From Gammaproteobacteria bacterium (lineage in GTDB: Bacteria > Pseudomonadota > Gammaproteobacteria > JABABF01): 7,091 nucleotides of DNA. The position numbers and the translations under genes are program-made. This document shows, piece after piece, positions 1-4,174 of this stretch. The number at the start of each line of letters is the position of its first letter. Position 1 is the first letter of the stretch. The stretch lies in assembly GCA_014238345.1 (NCBI GenBank), contig JABABF010000004.1:1-7091 (forward strand). Direction: 5' to 3'. The notes below the pieces were generated by a model. The model was given only the letters and a program-made list of their open reading frames with translations, was not told where the DNA came from and ran no database searches.

Positions 1-1
1 C

Positions 2-847
2 AAAACCATTGACAACGATCTGCCGGGCACTGATAACTGCCCAGGTTTCGGCTCGGTGGCTAAATATGTCGCAGTCTCGGTGCGCGAGGCAGCTCTGGAT
101 GTGGCCTCAATGTGTGCCACTTCCACTCAGGTATTTTTGCTCGAAGTGATGGGGCGTCACAGTGGCTGGATAGCAGCGGCTGGCGGCCTCGCTGCTGAGC
201 GTCCCGGAGAAGCCCCACAGATCATCCTGTTTCCCGAGCGGCGCTTTGTCGCTGAGCGCTTTTTCACAGCAGTGCGTGACTCGGTGGAGCGGCGAGGCTA
301 TTGCGTTATCGTTGCTTCAGAGGGCTTGCGCGATGCAGCTGGCAACCTGTTCAGCGCGGCTCAGCAGAGCGATGCCTTTGGGCATGGTCAGTTGGGTGGG
401 CTCGCGCCGCATTTGGCGCAGCTGATCACAGCACAGCTGGGTTTTAAGTGCCATTGGGCAGTGGCGGATTATTTGCAGCGCGCGGCGCGCCACTTGGCCT
501 CGGCAGTGGATCTGGAGCAGGCCGATGCCATGGGGCGAGCCGCGGTAGAGTTTGCTCTCGCCGGACACCATCGGGTGATGTTGGCCATCCGCCGCCTGCC
601 GGGGCGCCGTTACCGCTGGGAAGTGACTTCGGTGCCGCTGTCTTCGGTGGCGAATGTGGAGCGTCAGCTGCCGAGCTCCTACATACGTCGCGATGGCTTT
701 GGCATCACAGCATCTGCCCGTGCCTATCTGCTACCTCTGATTCAAGGCGAGGTGCATCCGCCTTACCGCAATGGATTGCCGTTGCGCGCCCGCTTGAAAC
801 TGAGTTTTGTTCCCAAGAAATTGCCGCAGTGGGATAGCTCACTATAG
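2..847 (+). CDS. pfp: Pyrophosphate-dependent 6-phosphofructokinase, C-terminal 281 residues (5' partial)
   Basis: This cytoplasmic enzyme transfers phosphate from PPi to fructose 6-phosphate, reversibly. In methanotrophs and thioautotrophs the same family also acts on sedoheptulose 7-phosphate and ribulose 5-phosphate. The frame is open from the window edge, so the N-terminal part, including the GGDD-type phosphoryl-donor loop, is missing. The first visible residues are KTIDNDLPGTD. The lysine before TIDND, where ATP-using enzymes have glycine, is the family mark of PPi use, and the aspartates of TIDND include the catalytic base. MGRHSGW (visible residues 50-56) is the sugar-phosphate binding motif. 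Further family blocks follow: VIVASEG, SDAFGH, HWAVADYLQRAARH, RDGFGIT, and a PPY-GLP stretch before the KKLP end. The GTG at 56 is internal to the conserved block, not the true start. The stop is TAG at 845-847, and hppA follows 125 bases later. No frameshift is seen. Family assignment is very secure; exact sugar range is inference. Confidence 0.95.
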   Translation, partial: KTIDNDLPGTDNCPGFGSVAKYVAVSVREAALDVASMCATSTQVFLLEVMGRHSGWIAAAGGLAAERPGEAPQIILFPERRFVAERFFTAVRDSVERRGYCVIVASEGLRDAAGNLFSAAQQSDAFGHGQLGGLAPHLAQLITAQLGFKCHWAVADYLQRAARHLASAVDLEQADAMGRAAVEFALAGHHRVMLAIRRLPGRRYRWEVTSVPLSSVANVERQLPSSYIRRDGFGITASARAYLLPLIQGEVHPPYRNGLPLRARLKLSFVPKKLPQWDSSL

Positions 848-880
848 TAATCAGGTCGGTGACCCTACGACCCCTAAATA

Positions 881-910
881 TTGACCGTAAATATGAGAGA
901 AGATTACAAT
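881..910 (+). promoter_or_regulatory. Sigma70-type promoter for hppA
   Basis: A -35 box TTGACC (881-886, 5 of 6 consensus) is separated by 18 bases from a -10 box TACAAT (905-910, 5 of 6). Transcription would start near 917, giving a leader of about 55 bases before the hppA ATG. No convincing terminator lies between pfp and the promoter, so hppA could be transcribed both by readthrough from pfp and from this site. This is a visual consensus match only. Confidence 0.55.
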
Positions 911-956
911 AAGGGGTTTATGTCATGTAACAAACCTGCTTCGCTTAGCTATTGAT

Positions 957-962
957 AGGAGA
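957..962 (+). promoter_or_regulatory. Ribosome binding site deciding the hppA start
   Basis: AGGAGA ends 10 bases before ATG 973. An in-frame TTG at 952 lies upstream of this site and would place the Shine-Dalgarno inside the gene, so ATG 973 is chosen as the start. Confidence 0.75.
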
Positions 963-972
963 AAACGCTCAT

Positions 973-2964
973 ATGGAAATACTGTCTTACCTGCCGCCAT
1001 TGCTCGGCGTGATTGGTTTATTTTTCGCTTGGTGGCTCTATCAATTAGTACTCCGCTATTCTGAAGGTGAGGCTTTGGAGCGCTCCATCGGTGAGCGCAT
1101 CCACTCTGGTGCGATGGTCTTCATGCGCCGTGAATATCGGATGTTGGCGGCTTTTTCCATGGTCCTGTTGGTGTTGATTTTCCTCTCTCCACTGGGCGGC
1201 GGCACGGCGCTCGCCTTTTTGGTTGGCGCGCTGTGTTCGGCGCTAGCCGGGTGGCTGGGGATGATGGCGGCGACCCGCGCCAATGTGCGCACCGCTGTCG
1301 CCGCACGTGAGCAGGGAGCCCCAGCGGCGCTGTCGGTGGCCTTCTTCGGCGGCTCCGTCATGGGGCTGTGTGTGGCTTCCCTCGGCCTGATTGGCCTCGG
1401 CTCACTGTACCTGTTGTTTGGTGGTGATCCCCACACCGTCGAGACCATCCACGGCTTCGGTATGGGAGCCTCTGTCGTGGCGCTATTCTCACGAGTCGGC
1501 GGTGGCATCTACACCAAGAGCGCCGATATCGGTGCCGATTTGGTGGGCAAACTCGAAGAGGGGATTCCTGAGGATGGCCCACGCAATCCCGGGGTGATTG
1601 CCGATAATGTCGGTGATAATGTCGGCGATGTCGCTGGCATGGGATCGGATATTTTTGAGTCCTATTGTGGGGCGATGATCGCCTCGCTGGCCATCGCTGC
1701 GACGATGCATGGCACATCGTTCCAAGCCGAAATGATGCTGTTGCCACTCCTGTTGTCGGCGCTTGGCCTACTGTGCTCACTGGTCGGCATAGCGCTGGTA
1801 CGGGCTTGGGCCAACTCGGCACCTGCCAATGCGTTGCGCGGCGGCACCATCGGTGCGCCGCTGTTGTTCATTGTGTTCGCTTGGGTATTGGTGCGGCAGC
1901 TGGGCTTGGAGATCGAACTGTGGATTGCGATATTGGCGGGTTCGCTCGGTGGCATTGCCATCGGTTTGGTCACCGAGTACTACACGGGTGGCTCGCCAGT
2001 GCGCAAGATTGCCAAATCTGGCGAGACCGGGCCTGCCACGGTGATGATCTCTGGTTTGGCGTTAGGCATGCAGTCCGTGGCTCTGCCAGTACTGGTGATT
2101 TGTGCCATCATCTATGTTTCCACTACACAGGCGGGACTCTACGGTGTCGGCATTGCCGCTGTCGGAATGTTGGCAACTGTGGGCATCACGATGGCCATTG
2201 ATGCCTATGGTCCGGTGGCCGACAATGCGGGTGGCATCGCCGAAATGGCGGGGATGGGCGAAGATGTGCGCTCAATCACGGATTCCTTGGATGAGCTCGG
2301 CAACACCACGGCCGCTATCGGCAAAGGCTTTGCCATCGGCGCGGCGGCTTTGGCAGCCCTAGCGATCATTGCGGCCTTCGTCGCATCAGTGAAGCAGCAG
2401 TGGCCAGCATTCGCGTTATCTCTGTCCGACCCACTGGTGCTGATTGGCCTGTTCATCGGTGGCATCATCCCTTGCCTGATTACCGCCATTACGATGACGG
2501 CGGTCGGCGATGCCGCTTTCGAGATGATCCGTGAGATCCGCCGGCAGTTCAAGGAGATTGCCGGATTGCTTGAGGGCACTGCCGAGCCCGATACCGAACG
2601 CTGTGTCGATATTGCCACTACAGCGGCGCTCAAACGCATGCTGTTGCCCGGCACCATTGCTGTCGCTACGCCGCCATTAGTGGGTTTTGGTCTCGGTGCC
2701 GAGGCGCTTGGCGGTTTACTGTGTGGTGGCCTGCTGGTCTGTGTGCTATTGGCGTTGATGATGGCCAACGCCGGTGGCGCATGGGATAACGCCAAGAAAT
2801 TCATTGAGAAAGGAAATCTCGGCGGCAAGGGCTCGGCAGTACACGCCGCCGCCGTCGTCGGCGATACAGTGGGGGATCCGTTCAAAGACACCTCCGGTCC
2901 GTCGATGAACATTTTGATCAATGTCATGGCTATTGTCAGCTTAGTCATATCGCCGTTGCTCTAA
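973..2964 (+). CDS. hppA: Membrane-bound ion-pumping pyrophosphatase, K+-dependent type
   Basis: This integral membrane enzyme of 663 residues couples PPi hydrolysis (or synthesis) to H+ or Na+ transport. The length is normal for bacterial members, and the many hydrophobic segments fit the family's 16 helices. Substrate-binding motifs are intact: the doubled DNVGD at residues 211-219 and GDTVGDPFKDTSG around residues 630-642, with K638. The helix-6 ion-gate pair is D226 and E229 (S-D-I-F-E-S-Y). The GNTTAAIGKG motif has A447 and G450. In this family a lysine at the first position gives K+ independence, so alanine predicts a K+-requiring enzyme. E229 sits where Na+-pumping and some K+-dependent H+-pumping enzymes have it, not one turn later as in plant H+-pumps. 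The transported ion is therefore uncertain. The start is ATG 973 with AGGAGA in front. The gene follows pfp, a pairing known from methanotrophs and sulfur oxidisers, where PPi made in sugar metabolism can feed the pump. Confidence 0.96.
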   Translation: MEILSYLPPLLGVIGLFFAWWLYQLVLRYSEGEALERSIGERIHSGAMVFMRREYRMLAAFSMVLLVLIFLSPLGGGTALAFLVGALCSALAGWLGMMAATRANVRTAVAAREQGAPAALSVAFFGGSVMGLCVASLGLIGLGSLYLLFGGDPHTVETIHGFGMGASVVALFSRVGGGIYTKSADIGADLVGKLEEGIPEDGPRNPGVIADNVGDNVGDVAGMGSDIFESYCGAMIASLAIAATMHGTSFQAEMMLLPLLLSALGLLCSLVGIALVRAWANSAPANALRGGTIGAPLLFIVFAWVLVRQLGLEIELWIAILAGSLGGIAIGLVTEYYTGGSPVRKIAKSGETGPATVMISGLALGMQSVALPVLVICAIIYVSTTQAGLYGVGIAAVGMLATVGITMAIDAYGPVADNAGGIAEMAGMGEDVRSITDSLDELGNTTAAIGKGFAIGAAALAALAIIAAFVASVKQQWPAFALSLSDPLVLIGLFIGGIIPCLITAITMTAVGDAAFEMIREIRRQFKEIAGLLEGTAEPDTERCVDIATTAALKRMLLPGTIAVATPPLVGFGLGAEALGGLLCGGLLVCVLLALMMANAGGAWDNAKKFIEKGNLGGKGSAVHAAAVVGDTVGDPFKDTSGPSMNILINVMAIVSLVISPLL

Positions 2965-3052
2965 ATTGCAGATGTCGTGTGCTATTGCCTCGTGCCGGCT
3001 AGATGTATTGCCCGAGTGTTCGGCGCACTGCTTGGCCGTAGGACTGCTGTTC

Positions 3053-3070
3053 GCTGTGCCGCCGCACAGT
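3053..3070 (+). other. GC-rich stem-loop in hppA-dksA intergenic region
   Basis: CTGTGC (3054-3059) pairs perfectly with GCACAG (3064-3069) around the loop CGCC, with a possible extra G-T pair outside. There is no T tract after it, so it is not a standard intrinsic terminator. It may stabilise the 3' end of the hppA transcript, or be chance in GC-rich DNA. Confidence 0.3.
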
Positions 3071-3124
3071 ACCCGAATGCTAGACCTCTCCTCACACCGG
3101 GGCGCGTTGAATTGGGGACTGGAT

Positions 3125-3141
3125 GGCTGCTTCGGTCAGCC
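3125..3141 (+). other. Stem-loop with a cUUCGg tetraloop
   Basis: GGCTG (3125-3129) pairs with CAGCC (3137-3141). An inner C-G pair closes a TTCG loop and one T is bulged. C(UUCG)G is an exceptionally stable RNA tetraloop often found in terminators and structured RNAs. No T run follows. It lies about 160 bases after the hppA stop. Confidence 0.35.
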
Positions 3142-3292
3142 TGCTGAGTTATGCGCCTGAAAGGGACACGATGCTCGTTTTCGGATTTCGGCTGATCACT
3201 GCGTTGCTAGATCGTGTGTCGGTAGTGTGCTACAGGCTTGGCCTTGTGGAGTTGCGCGGCGGCATGTTGTGGGCAGAGCCACCGCCAGCGCA

Positions 3293-3320
3293 TTGACTTG
3301 GCGCATGATGTGGTGATAAT
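3293..3320 (+). promoter_or_regulatory. Sigma70-type promoter for the dksA-like gene
   Basis: TTGACT (3293-3298, 5 of 6) and GATAAT (3315-3320, 5 of 6) are spaced by 16 bases. Predicted initiation is near 3327, giving a leader of about 60 bases before GTG 3386. The match suggests that the dksA-like gene is transcribed independently of hppA. Confidence 0.5.
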
Positions 3321-3385
3321 AGTGCGGTTTATAACTGAGAATAGTGGGGGCTCAGGTGATCTACTGTCAGGGGCGTTGATTCCAA

Positions 3386-3904
3386 GTGGTTGAGCAATCA
3401 AAGCCAAGAGCACAAAAACGCAAGGTGCCCAAAAAGGTGCCCCAAAAAGCCTCGGCACGGCAGGGTGCTGATCGTACCGTCGATAGGGAAGCCAGTAGAG
3501 TGTCTAGTAGCATACAGCCCCCCCTCCCCAGCGGTGCCTACATGGGCGCGGCGCAACGAGTGTATTTCCGCCGTGCCCTGTTGGAATGGAGTGCTCGTTT
3601 AGAAAGTCAGGCGACCACGACTATGCGTCACATTCAGCACGAGACCAGCAATTGTCCCGATGATACCGATCGCGCTACACGTGAAGAGGAGCTCGGAATC
3701 GAGCTGCGCGCACGTGATCGCGAGCGCAAGCTACAACGAAAGATCGAGTGGTCATTAGAGCTGTTGGAGCGGGGAGATTACGGTCATTGCGTCGATTGTG
3801 GCGAGGAAATTGGCTTGAAACGGCTCCAAGCTCGCCTCACCGCCACACTTTGCATTGATTGCAAGTCAGACTCTGAGATGCGCGAGCGTCAGCGGCTGGG
3901 CTGA
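3386..3904 (+). CDS. dksA: DksA family RNA polymerase-binding transcription factor with basic N-terminal extension
   Basis: DksA inserts a coiled coil into the RNA polymerase secondary channel and, with ppGpp, adjusts transcription of rRNA, amino-acid and stress genes. This 172-residue protein aligns with E. coli DksA at a constant offset of 21 residues. The coiled-coil tip PDDTDRA keeps the two functional aspartates (D92 and D95, equivalent to E. coli D71 and D74) and A97. The zinc finger has all four cysteines: C135, C138, C156, C159. The coiled-coil region contains the family block ELRARDRERKL. The extra N-terminus, residues 6-21, is rich in lysine, arginine and proline (K-V-P-K-K-V-P). 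GTG 3386 is the first start after an in-frame TGA at 3377-3379; an AGGGG at 3369-3373 precedes it at a rather long spacing of 12 bases. The next in-frame GTGs (3425, 3440) would shorten only the extension. The usual E. coli neighbours sfsA and gluQRS are not seen here, so it could be a second copy in its genome. Confidence 0.93.
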   Translation: MVEQSKPRAQKRKVPKKVPQKASARQGADRTVDREASRVSSSIQPPLPSGAYMGAAQRVYFRRALLEWSARLESQATTTMRHIQHETSNCPDDTDRATREEELGIELRARDRERKLQRKIEWSLELLERGDYGHCVDCGEEIGLKRLQARLTATLCIDCKSDSEMRERQRLG

Positions 3905-3914
3905 TTACGGATGC

Positions 3915-3928
3915 TGGACTCTAGTCCA
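3915..3928 (+). terminator. Short stem-loop just after dksA, possible weak terminator
   Basis: TGGAC (3915-3919) pairs with GTCCA (3924-3928) around the loop TCTA, starting 11 bases after the dksA stop. The arms are perfect but short and no T tract follows, so termination is tentative. Nothing else gene-like was found between here and the promoter near 4070. Confidence 0.3.
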
Positions 3929-4066
3929 AGTACCCATCGGAATAGTCAACTATATGATCGAGTGGGTTCGGGATGCCCAGCTCTTCCTCTATGCATTCAG
4001 TGGACTGTGTTTCCAGTCGCTCGCAGTGTAGCCAAGCTCTAGTGTGGTGAAGTTTCCTGCCGGATG

Positions 4067-4075
4067 TGTTATAGT
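4067..4075 (+). promoter_or_regulatory. Extended -10 promoter candidate for the large repeat protein
   Basis: TG-T-TATAGT forms an extended -10 element (TG one base before a hexamer matching TATAAT at 5 of 6). The -35 region at 17 bases spacing is poor (GTGAAG, 3 of 6), which is common for extended -10 promoters. Initiation near 4082 would leave a leader of about 90 bases to ATG 4175 or 180 bases to GTG 4262. Confidence 0.4.
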
Positions 4076-4174
4076 CGGGGATGGTTGTAACCTACGGCCA
4101 GTGTCCTGAAATGGTTTATGGGCACTGCCGTCGCGTAGCACACCTTGAAATATTTGAATAACAAGAGCACCACC

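Larger units (their letters stand above)
2965..3292. other. Gene-poor intergenic stretch after hppA
   Basis: About 330 bases lie between hppA and the dksA promoter. The open frames here are short, lack convincing start signals and match no family I recognise. The stretch is GC-rich and contains two compact hairpins, annotated separately. No tRNA, no clear T-rich terminator and no repeat of neighbouring sequence was seen. It may be an untranslated tail, decayed coding sequence or an unrecognised small RNA; the sequence alone does not decide. Confidence 0.5.

Noticed and set aside
56..847. A complete 263-residue gene starting at GTG 56
   Set aside because: Conserved phosphofructokinase residues (KTIDND to GFGS) are read in the same frame upstream to the window edge, so the GTG is an internal valine.
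854..872. Possible terminator after pfp (GGTCG pairing with CGACC)
   Set aside because: Only 5 base pairs with a 9-base loop and no T tract; too weak to claim.
952..972. TTG start giving hppA seven extra residues
   Set aside because: The clear AGGAGA site at 957-962 lies downstream of the TTG and at a normal distance from ATG 973.
2205..2948. Minus-strand open frame of 247 codons opposite hppA
   Set aside because: It is antisense to a fully conserved pyrophosphatase and its serine/proline/alanine-rich composition is a shadow of hppA codons.
2966..3160. 64-codon plus-strand frame right after hppA
   Set aside because: Non-ATG start two bases after the hppA stop, no ribosome binding site of its own and no recognisable family.
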